Below, one piece after another: positions 16,880-24,858 of a stretch of DNA of 64,000 nt. The DNA comes from Halodesulfovibrio aestuarii. Its GTDB lineage: Bacteria > Desulfobacterota > Desulfovibrionia > Desulfovibrionales > Desulfovibrionaceae. A model generated the notes under the pieces. The model saw nothing but the letters and a program-made list of their open reading frames with translations, searched no databases and was not told where the DNA came from. The position numbers were made by a program, and so were the translations under genes. The stretch is taken from assembly GCF_050571805.1 (NCBI RefSeq), contig NZ_CP192219.1. The stretch is one strand, 5' to 3'. Positions within the stretch are counted from its first letter, which is position 1. Each line of letters opens with the position of its first letter.

Positions 16880-19375
16880 ATGAATGCTATGAAGAAGTTA
16901 TGTACTGAGGAAAATGGACACAAAACAGTCCTGCAGGGGAACATTGCCTTTGCTGCTGGATGCGTACGCAATGGCATCCATGCAGTCGACGGTTACCCTG
17001 GTACTCCAAGTTCTGAAGTTATCGACAAAGGGTTGTCGCAGGTTCAGGAGATGATCACTGTTGGCTGGTCCGTTAGCGAATCGGTTGCACTCGGCGTTGG
17101 ACACGGGCACACACTTGCCGGTCGCGACTGTGTTGTAACCATGAAGATTCCGGGATTATTTCAGGCAGGTGACGTGTTTACCAGTCTTGCGACTTTTTCC
17201 GTTCCTCGCGGTGGTCTTGTTCTTTATGTAGCAACAGACTTTACCCCAAGTTCTACTCAGCACGTAATTGATCCACACCTTTTATACAAAAGCACCTTTG
17301 TGCCTGTTTTTGAACCTCGTAGCCATCAGGAACTATACGAGGCCTCCAAAATTGCAGCAGACCTCGCGCGCAAATTCAACACCGCAGTTGTTATTCAGCC
17401 AAGCGGAGTACTCTGCCACAGTGAAGGTTTGGTAACACTGACAGAAACAACAACACGTGAGCTTGCTGAAGTTGCACCAATGAAGCAGCTTAACGCTCTG
17501 CCAAACCTTGCACGCATGAACTACGATCGCGTTATGGACGAAAGAATGCCTGCGCTCACCAAATACATCGAAGAAAGTCCTCTCAACATACATATCAAAG
17601 GTAACGGCAAACGCGGCGTTATAGCATACGGTGTAAATGCTCTGTACATGGAAGAATACAAGGATCTGTACGATAATGATATTGACGTACTGTCCCTCGG
17701 GTTCACTAACCCGCTTCCAATACAGAAAATCAAAGATTTCTGTGCATCTATCGAAGGCGACGTATACGTTTTGGACGATGGCTACCGCTACTTGCAGGAC
17801 GAATGTGCAGCAGCCGGCCTTACAGTTATCGGCAAACCTGATTTCAGCAAGGTAACCGAATGGACACCGGCAAGCATTGCTGCTTTCCTCGGCGAAGAAA
17901 TCACCGTCAAGACTGTTGCAGCACAACCTGTACCGCGTCCGCCAATGATCTGTGCGGGCTGTCCTTACCGTCTCTTCGCACAGGTTGCATCACGTATGAA
18001 AAAGAGCGGCCAACTTGAGGCCATCTTCGGCGACATCGGCTGCAACACTCTGCTCTACTTTATGAACGCACTGGATACCGGCCTTGCCATGGGTGCAAGT
18101 GAGAGCAAACGCACAGGCTATGTTCTCTCCAAACCAGAATCTGCAAGTAAGTGTATCAGCCTCATCGGTGACGGAACTGAATGCCACAGCGGCATGGACG
18201 CAACCCGTAACGCTGTGTTCAGGCACGTTGCCGGTGTAAAAGTCGTTCTCGATAACGAATGGACTGCAATGACCGGCGGCCAGCCAAGCCCAAGTTCCCC
18301 TGTTAACCTTGCTGGAGACGAAAACCGCTTTGTAATGACAGAAGCACTTCGCTCACAGGGAACCGACGTGGTTGAAGTAGATGCCTACAACTACAAAGAC
18401 ATCAGAAAAAGTTTGCGCAAAGCACTTGCAGATGCAGATGAAGGCAAATTCACCACTCTCGTTGTTCAAGGCACATGTATCCGTAAGGTACCGAAATCGG
18501 CATACGGTCAAAAACTCGCCGTTGACCACGAAAAATGTATCAGCTGTGGAGCTTGTAATATCTGCTCCGGCCTAAGCCTTGACGAAAATGGTCAGCCAGT
18601 ATGGAACAACATCTGTTCCGGTTGCGTATCTCAGACTCCGGCATGTATGCAGATGTGTCCCAAAGGCGCTATCTCCGTTATTGATCCAAGCGATATAAAA
18701 ATTGAAAAATCCTCCGTGGTGCTTCCAGAGCCTCCACAGGAAATTACAGTACCGACACTGTCCGATGAAGAACGTCCGGAACGTCTATCTCTCTCCATCC
18801 GTGGTGTCGGAGGTCAGGGCAACCTATTCTTCGGTAAAGTTCTCGCACAGCTTGCATTTGCAGCAGGCTACGGTGATAAAAATATCATTAAAGGTGAAAC
18901 ACACGGAATGGCCCAAATGGGCGGGCCAGTTGTCTCAACCTTTGCATGCGGCAATGTTCGCAGCCCGCAAATTATTCCGGGAACCGCTGACTCGCTTATC
19001 GTAATGGAAAAAAGTGAACTCCTGCGTCCCGGCTTCCTCGGAATGCTTAAAGACGGCGGCACAATTCTCTTTGCCGACACTGCAATTATCCCACAAGGAT
19101 TTGATGCAGAACAGTACCCTTCTGACGAAGTCATTGCCGAGCTTGTTGACGGCTATAACGTAATTAAACTCGACATCCTCAGCGAAGCAATCAAGCTTGG
19201 TGATACAACAGGCCGTTGTGCTAACGTCGTAATGCTCGGGGCTCTCAGCACCGTGGCACCGTTCAATGCACTGCCAGAAGAATGCTGGTTAAGCGCTCTT
19301 AAAAACGTTACTCCAGCCAAAATGTGGGCTGGGAACTACGCCGCCTTCATGGCCGGTAAAAATCTTATGAAGTAG
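16880..19375 (+). CDS. iorA: Indolepyruvate:ferredoxin oxidoreductase, fused alpha and beta subunits
   Basis: An 831-residue fusion that oxidatively decarboxylates aryl-pyruvates to acyl-CoA with ferredoxin as acceptor, an anaerobe enzyme of aromatic amino acid metabolism. Residues about 20-200 form the pyrimidine domain (DGYPGTPSSEVID). About 355-545 is the TPP domain (CAGCPYR, GDIGCNTLLYF, IGDGTECHSGMDATRNAV). About 548-600 is a dicluster-like ferredoxin segment (CISCGACNIC and CMQMCPKGAI). From about 635 to the end is the IorB/gamma domain (SIRGVGGQGNLFFGKVLAQL, then GETHGMAQMGGPVVSTFACG). IorA and IorB are usually separate genes; fusion is seen in some deltaproteobacteria. Substrate preference is inferred from family. 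Confidence 0.9.
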   Translation: MNAMKKLCTEENGHKTVLQGNIAFAAGCVRNGIHAVDGYPGTPSSEVIDKGLSQVQEMITVGWSVSESVALGVGHGHTLAGRDCVVTMKIPGLFQAGDVFTSLATFSVPRGGLVLYVATDFTPSSTQHVIDPHLLYKSTFVPVFEPRSHQELYEASKIAADLARKFNTAVVIQPSGVLCHSEGLVTLTETTTRELAEVAPMKQLNALPNLARMNYDRVMDERMPALTKYIEESPLNIHIKGNGKRGVIAYGVNALYMEEYKDLYDNDIDVLSLGFTNPLPIQKIKDFCASIEGDVYVLDDGYRYLQDECAAAGLTVIGKPDFSKVTEWTPASIAAFLGEEITVKTVAAQPVPRPPMICAGCPYRLFAQVASRMKKSGQLEAIFGDIGCNTLLYFMNALDTGLAMGASESKRTGYVLSKPESASKCISLIGDGTECHSGMDATRNAVFRHVAGVKVVLDNEWTAMTGGQPSPSSPVNLAGDENRFVMTEALRSQGTDVVEVDAYNYKDIRKSLRKALADADEGKFTTLVVQGTCIRKVPKSAYGQKLAVDHEKCISCGACNICSGLSLDENGQPVWNNICSGCVSQTPACMQMCPKGAISVIDPSDIKIEKSSVVLPEPPQEITVPTLSDEERPERLSLSIRGVGGQGNLFFGKVLAQLAFAAGYGDKNIIKGETHGMAQMGGPVVSTFACGNVRSPQIIPGTADSLIVMEKSELLRPGFLGMLKDGGTILFADTAIIPQGFDAEQYPSDEVIAELVDGYNVIKLDILSEAIKLGDTTGRCANVVMLGALSTVAPFNALPEECWLSALKNVTPAKMWAGNYAAFMAGKNLMK

Positions 19376-19410
19376 AAAAATAGCTGAAAGGCTATTTTCA
19401 AACTGAGTGG

Positions 19411-19447
19411 AACTCCCCATCGTCATCATGACGCTGGGGAGTTTTTT
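19411..19447 (+). terminator. Terminator after the iorAB fusion gene
   Basis: Arms AACTCCCCA and TGGGGAGTT plus an inner CGTCAT/ATGACG stem, followed by TTTTTT. It starts 36 bases after the stop codon. Confidence 0.85.
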
Positions 19448-19897
19448 ATATGGATATAAAATTCGGGATACCTTTTTGACTTCGACAAACAAGGAGATCG
19501 CCCATAATACGCCCACGAGAAAAAATTCTCTGGCCTGCAAGGATTGGGAAGTCTTTTAGAACAATGCAGATTAATTTACTCAAAAACAAAAATCCTACAT
19601 TTACCCCGCCTCTAGGAATCAACGTCAGTAACATGCTGTTACAATATGTTATGTTCACGGTCTCGTTCAGCCTATATGATTATGTCAACTTGTAAATAAT
19701 CAGAAACCATTCTACTGCTGCCTTTCTTTTGAATTATTAATTGCCCGACCAAGTGCTTTGCCGTACGGTTAACAATGATCAGGAATCCAAAACATTTCAT
19801 CTTGTACTAAAAATATAGGTAGTTAGTTTGGCACATAACTGTTCAACATAACCGCAGACACCTGTCCGCAGGTAATCTGTATTATGGAGGGAATACA
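19448..19897. other. Intergenic stretch without recognisable gene
   Basis: 450 bases between the iorAB terminator and the next gene. It must hold the promoter of that gene; nothing else is recognised. Confidence 0.5.
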
Positions 19898-20566
19898 ATG
19901 TACTACGAAATCACACCTGACGGCGCGGGATTTCTCCCTGCCGAAACGGCTAGAATGGATGTCGACGGACTATACATTCGAACTCTTGCTATTGCCTATC
20001 ATCTTACAGGCAGTGCCGGTCATCTGCTTATAAATGGTACAGCAGCCCTTTCACCGTTAAGTATTCTCAAACAAGCTCCTCTTCTCGGAACGCCGCAAAC
20101 GCTACACATCATCCAGCGACATGAAGAAGAAACTATCGCAGGCGAAACCGTAAAGGCGCTATTTGAACGCGACTTTCCTTCTATAAAGATAACCTATGAA
20201 AGCTCGGCAGCCGATGCTCTTCTACTTTTGGCAAATGGTACAACCACAACTGATCCAAACCAGATAGTGCAAGCTGAATTTTCTATAATTACCCCTCCGA
20301 ATCGAGAAAAACGAATCGCTATAAACTGTCTTAACAATTTATTTCTGCCGCTGAAACTGTACGATGTACATGTAGATCTTCAATTCAATGGAGAAATATA
20401 TTTAGGAATACCAGCCCTTCAGCTTTCACAGGAAGAAATGAAGGCATTGGCAAAGGCACAACCACGTCCGGAACCATACAAAACAGCATTAGATCTGGGG
20501 CTGTGTGTAGGACTTTTTGATATTGCACCGCGTTTTTCAAATCTTACATCCGAACCAGCCAAGTAA
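19898..20566 (+). CDS. Conserved-looking hypothetical protein
   Basis: A 222-residue protein with a clear ribosome site (GGAGGG) and codon use like its neighbours, so it is a real gene. It has no signal peptide or long hydrophobic stretch. It reads as alternating beta and helix segments, with HLLINGTAALSPLSILKQA and LYDVHVDLQFNGEIYLGIPA among the more structured parts. No family is recognised. It is followed after 65 bases by a small membrane protein gene on the same strand, perhaps in one transcript. Confidence 0.7.
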   Translation: MYYEITPDGAGFLPAETARMDVDGLYIRTLAIAYHLTGSAGHLLINGTAALSPLSILKQAPLLGTPQTLHIIQRHEEETIAGETVKALFERDFPSIKITYESSAADALLLLANGTTTTDPNQIVQAEFSIITPPNREKRIAINCLNNLFLPLKLYDVHVDLQFNGEIYLGIPALQLSQEEMKALAKAQPRPEPYKTALDLGLCVGLFDIAPRFSNLTSEPAK

Positions 20567-20631
20567 AGAACAGGCATAAAAGACTTACCCACGTGAAACG
20601 TAGAACAGCTCATGTCACAACTGAGGATCCT

Positions 20632-20958
20632 ATGGAAATATTAAAAAAATTATGGCGTGGCGAGTTGCCGCTATATATCACTTTTTGGTTTTTCGGCATG
20701 GTCATAGGCACGTTTGTCAGCTTTTTTGTAAACAAATACGCACTGCAAGTGCAGAAATTATCAGACGCATCGCGCGTCAGCTGTCTCATGGCAGCCCTGT
20801 TTTATACAGGATTTTTGTGTGTTGCCCTGTGGCGTAGCGCAGAGAACTATCAGGGTGCTCCTCTATGGTCCATAGGAGCCCGTTTCTACTCAGCAATTTT
20901 ACTCATGTCGTTTGTCAGTTTTGCTGTGGAAATAGTCAAAATCACCTACAATACCTAA
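20632..20958 (+). CDS. Small inner-membrane protein, unknown function
   Basis: A 108-residue protein started at the ATG preceded by GAGGAT; a 13-residue longer frame lacks a site. It begins MEILKKLWRGELPLYITFWF, a W-x-G-x-x-P-L pattern typical of small bacterial membrane proteins, and has three hydrophobic segments (about 14-36, 50-70 and 82-102). Function is unknown. It precedes the tRNA cluster. Confidence 0.7.
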   Translation: MEILKKLWRGELPLYITFWFFGMVIGTFVSFFVNKYALQVQKLSDASRVSCLMAALFYTGFLCVALWRSAENYQGAPLWSIGARFYSAILLMSFVSFAVEIVKITYNT

Positions 20959-21039
20959 CTTTTCATTCTTACCAAAACCAAGCATCTTCTGTATCCACTA
21001 CTGACTATTCATTTTTTTTGTAAAAAATGAATATTTTTC

Positions 21040-21068
21040 TTGCCAAATATTGCTTCCATCCGTAAATA
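21040..21068 (+). promoter_or_regulatory. Sigma-70 promoter of tRNA-Tyr copy 1
   Basis: TTGCCA, a 17-base spacer and TAAATA, followed by a C-rich discriminator (TCCCCGTTGTCA). The same TTGCCA box with 17-base spacing precedes the other tRNA units here. Confidence 0.8.
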
Positions 21069-21112
21069 GATCCCCGTTGTCAAAAATACTTATTTAGACA
21101 ACAAACATAACA

Positions 21113-21198
21113 GGTGGGGTTCCCGAGTGGCCAAAGGGAACAGACTGTAAATCTGTCGGCGTACGCCTTCGGAGGTTCAAATCCTCCCCCCACCACCA
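21113..21198 (+). tRNA. tRNA-Tyr (anticodon GTA), copy 1
   Basis: A class II tRNA of 86 bases with acceptor GGTGGGG/CCCCACC, anticodon loop CTGTAAA, a long variable arm and encoded CCA. It is identical to three other copies in the window. Confidence 0.97.
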
Positions 21199-21226
21199 CG
21201 TTGCTAACTAGCACGCTGTAAGAGAA

Positions 21227-21302
21227 GCGGGAATAGCTCAATTGGTAGAGCATCAGCCTTCCAAGCTGAGGGTTGCGAGTTCGAGTCTCGTTTCCCGCTC
21301 CA
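21227..21302 (+). tRNA. tRNA-Gly (anticodon TCC)
   Basis: A 76-base tRNA with acceptor GCGGGAA/TTCCCGC, anticodon loop CTTCCAA and encoded CCA. It is 28 bases after tRNA-Tyr and likely co-transcribed. Confidence 0.97.
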
Positions 21303-21360
21303 ACAGTCAAGATGAAGCCAGTTGCAACCACTATACTCAAAGTGAAGAAAATTTATTCGT

Positions 21361-21403
21361 AAAAAGGAGCCTCAGGTGACAATCTGAAGCTCCTTTTTTT
21401 TTA
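21361..21403 (+). terminator. Terminator after tRNA-Tyr/tRNA-Gly
   Basis: Arms AAGGAGCCTCAG and CTGAAGCTCCTT (one mismatch) followed by a long T-run. The prophage terminator at 21830-21862 is almost the same sequence. Confidence 0.85.
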
Positions 21404-21516
21404 ATTTGTAGACCTAGAAATGCCGCTTCCTGTCGTAATAATAGTATAATGAGACGCCCAATTCATCATGCCATCAGCACGTTGGCATACAAAATGTCAT
21501 TTTTTTATTTTTTTGC

Positions 21517-21545
21517 TTGCCAAATTTTTTAGATATCTATAAACA
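21517..21545 (+). promoter_or_regulatory. Sigma-70 promoter of tRNA-Thr/tRNA-Tyr unit
   Basis: TTGCCA, a 17-base spacer and TAAACA, 11 bases before tRNA-Thr. Confidence 0.8.
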
Positions 21546-21556
21546 ATTTTCTCGCT

Positions 21557-21632
21557 GCTGGCGTAGCTCAATTGGTAGAGCAGCTGATTTGTAATCAGCA
21601 GGTTGCGGGTTCAAGTCCCATCGCCAGCTCCA
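21557..21632 (+). tRNA. tRNA-Thr (anticodon TGT)
   Basis: A 76-base tRNA with acceptor GCTGGCG/CGCCAGC, anticodon loop TTTGTAA and encoded CCA. Confidence 0.97.
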
Positions 21633-21637
21633 GCAAA

Positions 21638-21723
21638 GGTGGGGTTCCCGAGTGGCCAAAGGGAACAGACTGTAAATCTGTCGGCGTACGCCTTCGGAGG
21701 TTCAAATCCTCCCCCCACCACCA
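21638..21723 (+). tRNA. tRNA-Tyr (anticodon GTA), copy 2
   Basis: Identical to copy 1, five bases after tRNA-Thr and in the same transcript. Confidence 0.97.
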
Positions 21724-21731
21724 CGCAATTA

Positions 21732-21758
21732 AAGCCAGTCATATGACTGGCTTTTTTT
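21732..21758 (+). terminator. Terminator after tRNA-Thr/tRNA-Tyr
   Basis: Arms AAGCCAGTCAT and ATGACTGGCTT form an 11-bp stem followed by a T-run. The T-run contains the left copy of the proposed prophage target duplication (TTTTA, 21755-21759). Confidence 0.9.
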
Positions 21759-21780
21759 ATGTCCAAATGTAAGCTGACAC

Positions 21781-21814
21781 CCAAAATGAGAATTTTGTAC
21801 TCTCAAAATGAGAA
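21781..21814. repeat. Transposase-type end repeats, genetic right end
   Basis: CCAAAATGAGAA at 21781-21792 and TCAAAATGAGAA at 21803-21814, 22 bases apart and 21 bases inside the proposed end. Tandem sites at 22-base spacing near the right end are a feature of Mu. Confidence 0.75.
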
Positions 21815-21829
21815 AAGTACCGCACACAA

Positions 21830-21862
21830 AAAGGAGCTTCAGAGAAATCTGAAGCTCCTTTT
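21830..21862 (-). terminator. Prophage terminator after the formyltransferase gene
   Basis: Arms AAGGAGCTTCAG and CTGAAGCTCCTT are perfect over 12 bp, with A- and T-runs on either side, so it may work both ways. It begins four bases beyond the formyltransferase stop. Confidence 0.8.
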
Positions 21863-21865
21863 TCT

Positions 21866-22456
21866 TTATGTTATATTGCTCAACATTTTTCTTGTTAGAG
21901 ATGGTTCCCATGTAGCGAAAATTTCATCTTGTTTTTTCGCTTCAAATTGACCTGTTGAAGCTAATTTCTGAACAACACTCGTTAACAGGTGAACACCCAT
22001 TGGAGCTAAGGCTCTACGCCAAAGAAGTTGAGGAGTATCATTCGCAGCAACGTGACACCAATCTTGAATTATGATCCCGCCTGTATCTGCGCCATCATCC
22101 ATTTTGTATACAGTTCCACCTGCAATGGGATCTTTCATTGCGAGTGTCCAGTGAATTGCATCTCTACCTCGATGCCGAGGAAGTAATGACGGATGGTAGG
22201 CAAGCACACCATGCGTTGCTTTACTCCGTATAGCCTTTGATACAAAGCAGTGACAATGTGCGGCTAAAACCACGTCACATTCTGGTAGTTCTTCCAGTGC
22301 TGCGACTACCATCACACCGAGTTCATTTGCTAATTTCTCAAAATGATCATTTCTCTTTTCAGGTGAAATCGCAATGACCTGCACGCCATCAAGCTTATTA
22401 ACCTTCTTTAGAACTTCTGCAGCAAGCCAACCTTGGCCTATGATTATTACTCGCAT
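21866..22456 (-). CDS. Formyltransferase-fold protein of the Com-linked cassette
   Basis: A 196-residue protein with the fold of methionyl-tRNA formyltransferase or GART. It starts MRVIIIGQGWLAAEVLKKV and carries YHPSLLPRHRGRDAIHWTL and DDGADTGGIIIQ, matching the N-x-H-x-SLLP-x-x-RG and D-x-G-x-x-DTG motifs. The usual catalytic Asn two residues before the His appears to be Ala here (LAYHPSLLP), while His and Asp remain. It is the last gene of the cassette downstream of com and overlaps the ATPase-GNAT gene by ten bases. A role in modifying phage DNA bases, or a small molecule used for that, is inferred from position. Ordinary translation initiation is unlikely because of its size and place. 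Confidence 0.7.
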   Translation of the reverse strand: MRVIIIGQGWLAAEVLKKVNKLDGVQVIAISPEKRNDHFEKLANELGVMVVAALEELPECDVVLAAHCHCFVSKAIRSKATHGVLAYHPSLLPRHRGRDAIHWTLAMKDPIAGGTVYKMDDGADTGGIIIQDWCHVAANDTPQLLWRRALAPMGVHLLTSVVQKLASTGQFEAKKQDEIFATWEPSLTRKMLSNIT

Positions 22457-23579
22457 GAGGTATCCCCCATATAACGAAAACCTTGCACCGCTCGGAAATG
22501 GCCACCGTAGCCCGACATTGCTGTTTTCTTTTTCCCGCGCCTTTCTGCACTCTGTGCCAAACTCTTCGCGCAACGCACTTTGTTAGCGCCATAAAGTTTA
22601 GTACTTACCTGACACCATTTAGGTTGTCGTCTGAGTGCTGCAGCCAGCCCAGGATGTGATGTATGGAAGAGTACGGGCATCGGTCTTTCATATCTATTCT
22701 CCCCTCTCCGCCACAAATCACAAACAGCATTCAAGAACCGGAGTCCCACACCTGCGCCCTGCCATTCTGGCATCACAACAAGTCTACACGCCCTTGCCTC
22801 GTTTCTTGAACGGGTGCTTACAGCCAAATGTGCTACTGGCTCCCCATTCACGAATCCAACATAACAGGTGGCAGCGATCATGTGCGGAAGCTTTAAATAA
22901 TGATGCGGCGCAAAGTACTCCCACCATTCCCAGCCTGTCTGTCTGATTTCCAATTCAATTGGTGGTCGTTGAAGACACCTCCGAGAAAGTTTACCTGTAG
23001 CAGTATCAAACACCCAGTCTGGTTGTAACCACTCTACAATGTCATAATGGCAAGAAAGCAACACGGCCTTGCCTGATGTCCTGCGCCACGCCTTAGCAAA
23101 AGCGTGTGCTCCGACTTTAGCAATCTGACGGTCTACCACGGAAGTAAATTCATCAATTACTATTCGCTCAGGCTTTTCACTTACAATTCGTGCAAGCTCT
23201 GCTCTGAATTTTTCACCTGTTGAGAGCACCCTGTATGGGCGAAGCCATGAGGGGACATCACCAAGCCCCACAGCAGACAACGCCCTGTTACCGCCTGCCA
23301 ATCACCATCTGGTGCAATAACATCTATAATAGGTGCGCTATCTGGCCATGCTCGTTCCTGATGCATCGTGAAACCTTCTGCAGCAAGCGCATTGCCTATT
23401 GAAGACTTACCGGAACCTGATGGACCGATAACAAGACCGACTCGCCATCCATCTTCCTCAATTGGCAGGTCTGCTTTAAGTGAAAAGCTATTCCCTGCAT
23501 CTACATTAAATAGGGATTTCACACAGGCAGCTCGGTATGAAGAATAGTCCGGGCATGAATGAGTAATGTCTATTCTCAT
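22447..23579 (-). pseudogene. ABC-type ATPase fused to GNAT acetyltransferase, split by a frameshift
   Basis: Two overlapping frames together make one protein. The upstream frame (23579 down to 23181) starts MRIDITHSCPDYSSY and holds Walker A (GLVIGPSGSGKSSIGNAL). The downstream frame (to 22447) holds the ABC signature (LSTGEKFRAELARI), Walker B (RIVIDEFTSVVD), the switch His (LLSCHYDI) and then a GNAT domain (ACRLVVMPEWQGAGVGLRFL). The sense changes near 23285, around GTAACAGGGCG, needing a -1 (or +2) shift. No slippery heptamer is visible, so a mutation or sequencing error is likelier than programmed shifting. Its place directly after com is where Mu carries mom, whose product is GNAT-related, so a DNA-modifying acyltransferase is inferred. 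Confidence 0.65.
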
Positions 23580-23752
23580 GTCCGCACCGCCCTGCATTTG
23601 TAGCCTTTTGAATACAAGCGTTCATACACTTGCTTGTGCTCTGCTTCTGTTTTGCAAATCACAATTACCCCAAACTGTTCTTTGTACCGGGTATCTTTTG
23701 GCCTTCCCGGAGCCTCTGGCGCTAACGCTGGAAGCTCTGTTTTATTTTCCAT
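23576..23752 (-). CDS. Small protein between com and the ATPase-GNAT gene
   Basis: A 58-residue protein beginning MENKTELPALAPEAPGRPKD, with AAGGACA ahead of the ATG. Its stop overlaps the next start (ATGA), which argues that it is translated and coupled. It has FGVIVICKTEAEHKQVYERL in the middle and a basic C-terminus. The family is not recognised. Its place within the Com-led operon suggests an accessory to the modification genes. Confidence 0.6.
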   Translation of the reverse strand: MENKTELPALAPEAPGRPKDTRYKEQFGVIVICKTEAEHKQVYERLYSKGYKCRAVRT

Positions 23753-23761
23753 GTAATGTCC

Positions 23762-23908
23762 TTACGGACGGTCACGCCGTTCCTGTCCGGTGCTCTTGTC
23801 ACTCACATGGTTATATGTCCCACAACGAGGACATTTTATTTCAAGTATTGTTGCTGTGCCTTTAGCCAACAGACGGTTACAGTTACCGCATCGAATTTCT
23901 TTTCTCAT
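23762..23908 (-). CDS. com: Com-like zinc-ribbon translational activator
   Basis: A 48-residue protein, MRKEIRCGNCNRLLAKG onward, with a CxxC...CxxC zinc ribbon (CGNC and CPRC) close in layout to Mu Com. Com binds the mom mRNA and opens its ribosome site. The start is the internal ATG that gives the Mu-like N-terminus; the longer upstream frame looks noncoding. It leads the cassette of a 58-residue protein, the ATPase-GNAT gene and the formyltransferase. Confidence 0.8.
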   Translation of the reverse strand: MRKEIRCGNCNRLLAKGTATILEIKCPRCGTYNHVSDKSTGQERRDRP

Positions 23909-24044
23909 TTTGAGTTGCCAAATGGTAAGCCCTTTAGATACAAGGCTACTTAGTCTGATCAGACGACTGGAGCAGCGGTGTATCTTCACGAATGGCTATC
24001 ACCAATCATGAGGCCGTGATGCAGTGTGCTACCACTGCATTGGT

Positions 24045-24056
24045 GGGGGCAGGTTA
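24045..24056. promoter_or_regulatory. Possible repressor half-site before the plus-strand cargo gene
   Basis: GGGGGCAGGTTA is identical to the outer part of the prophage operator at 59796-59807, with further similarity upstream (TGGT in both). It lies 40 bases before the start of the 77-residue gene and may put that gene under repressor control. Confidence 0.4.
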
Positions 24057-24095
24057 CGCCCTCGCCTGTTCCTCTCAAAACTAAGAGGAGAATTT

Positions 24096-24329
24096 ATGTA
24101 CTATTCTTACACCTTTAATAATGGTCCAACTTTTGAAATTCATCCTGAACTTAATAGGTTCTGGGGAATTTATGGTAATGACCAACACATCATCAACTGC
24201 AATGACACCTATACGTGCATAGAAATGGTTGCTCGGCACAATGCCATTCCCGACGACTTTCCTGAAGAAATACACCAATACGGTCAGCACCTTCCTCCAT
24301 TAGGACAATGGGAAACAGTAACAGACTAA
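24096..24329 (+). CDS. Plus-strand cargo gene near prophage end, unknown function
   Basis: A 77-residue protein beginning MYYSYTFNNGPTFEIHPELN, with AAGAGGA before the ATG, followed by its own terminator. It runs against the direction of the prophage operons, lies between com and the tail-fibre genes, and has no recognisable domain. The acidic, Tyr/Asn-rich, soluble sequence fits a small regulatory or anti-host protein, but nothing shows which. Independent promoter, site and terminator are typical of moron genes expressed from a prophage. Confidence 0.6.
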   Translation: MYYSYTFNNGPTFEIHPELNRFWGIYGNDQHIINCNDTYTCIEMVARHNAIPDDFPEEIHQYGQHLPPLGQWETVTD

Positions 24330-24348
24330 TCTATCGTAATTATTTCAC

Positions 24349-24380
24349 GCCTCACACTAGACAGTGAGGCTTTCTTTTTC
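24349..24380 (+). terminator. Terminator of the plus-strand cargo gene
   Basis: Arms GCCTCAC and GTGAGGC with a short loop followed by a T-rich run. Confidence 0.7.
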
Positions 24381-24406
24381 TTCCCTATCAATTGTCAAAA
24401 AAAACT

Positions 24407-24850
24407 TTAGTCAGTCAGTAGCGCGGCTAGTTCTGTACGTAGTTTCTGCGCTTGTTCTTCTAGCTCGTTAAGCCGTAACTCATCTACTTCCTTTGCTGTT
24501 CCCGCGGTCTTTGCCCGTAATGGACGTACAGAGGCAAGATCATTACTAACAAGTTCTTGTTGAATTTCCGCAATACGTTTCTGTGCCTTCTCTGCTTCTG
24601 TAGGCTCCGGTGGCACAATCGCTTCAAGCCGCACTTTTTCCGCCTTCCACGCTTCCAGATATGGCTGCACTTCTAATTCAGAAACTGGCGCAGTAGTTAC
24701 ACCTCCGTCCGGTGTTTCAAATTCAATATGCCCTTTCTGTCCATCAAATTGGATAGCGTGAAGAGTTTCATCAAAATCAAAGTTAGGTAACTCAAGAGCG
24801 TTGCCATCAACTAGAACCAATTTATCTGGAGCTATAACTGTTACGTGCAT
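24407..24850 (-). CDS. Tail-fibre-associated protein, probable assembly/chaperone
   Basis: A 147-residue protein nine bases after the tail-fibre gene. The N-terminal half is beta-rich (GHIEFETPDGGVTTAPVSEL), and the C-terminal half is a charged coiled coil (AEKAQKRIAEIQQELVSND, then LRLNELEEQAQKLRTELAAL). Genes at this position in Mu-like and P2-like phages usually encode fibre assembly factors. The function is inferred from position and shape; no catalytic motif is seen. Confidence 0.5.
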   Translation of the reverse strand: MHVTVIAPDKLVLVDGNALELPNFDFDETLHAIQFDGQKGHIEFETPDGGVTTAPVSELEVQPYLEAWKAEKVRLEAIVPPEPTEAEKAQKRIAEIQQELVSNDLASVRPLRAKTAGTAKEVDELRLNELEEQAQKLRTELAALLTD

Positions 24851-24858
24851 AAACTCTC

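Noticed and set aside
23181..23301. Programmed frameshifting in the ATPase-GNAT gene
   Set aside because: No X XXY YYZ heptamer occurs where the frames must join, unlike the clear signal in the tail chaperone.
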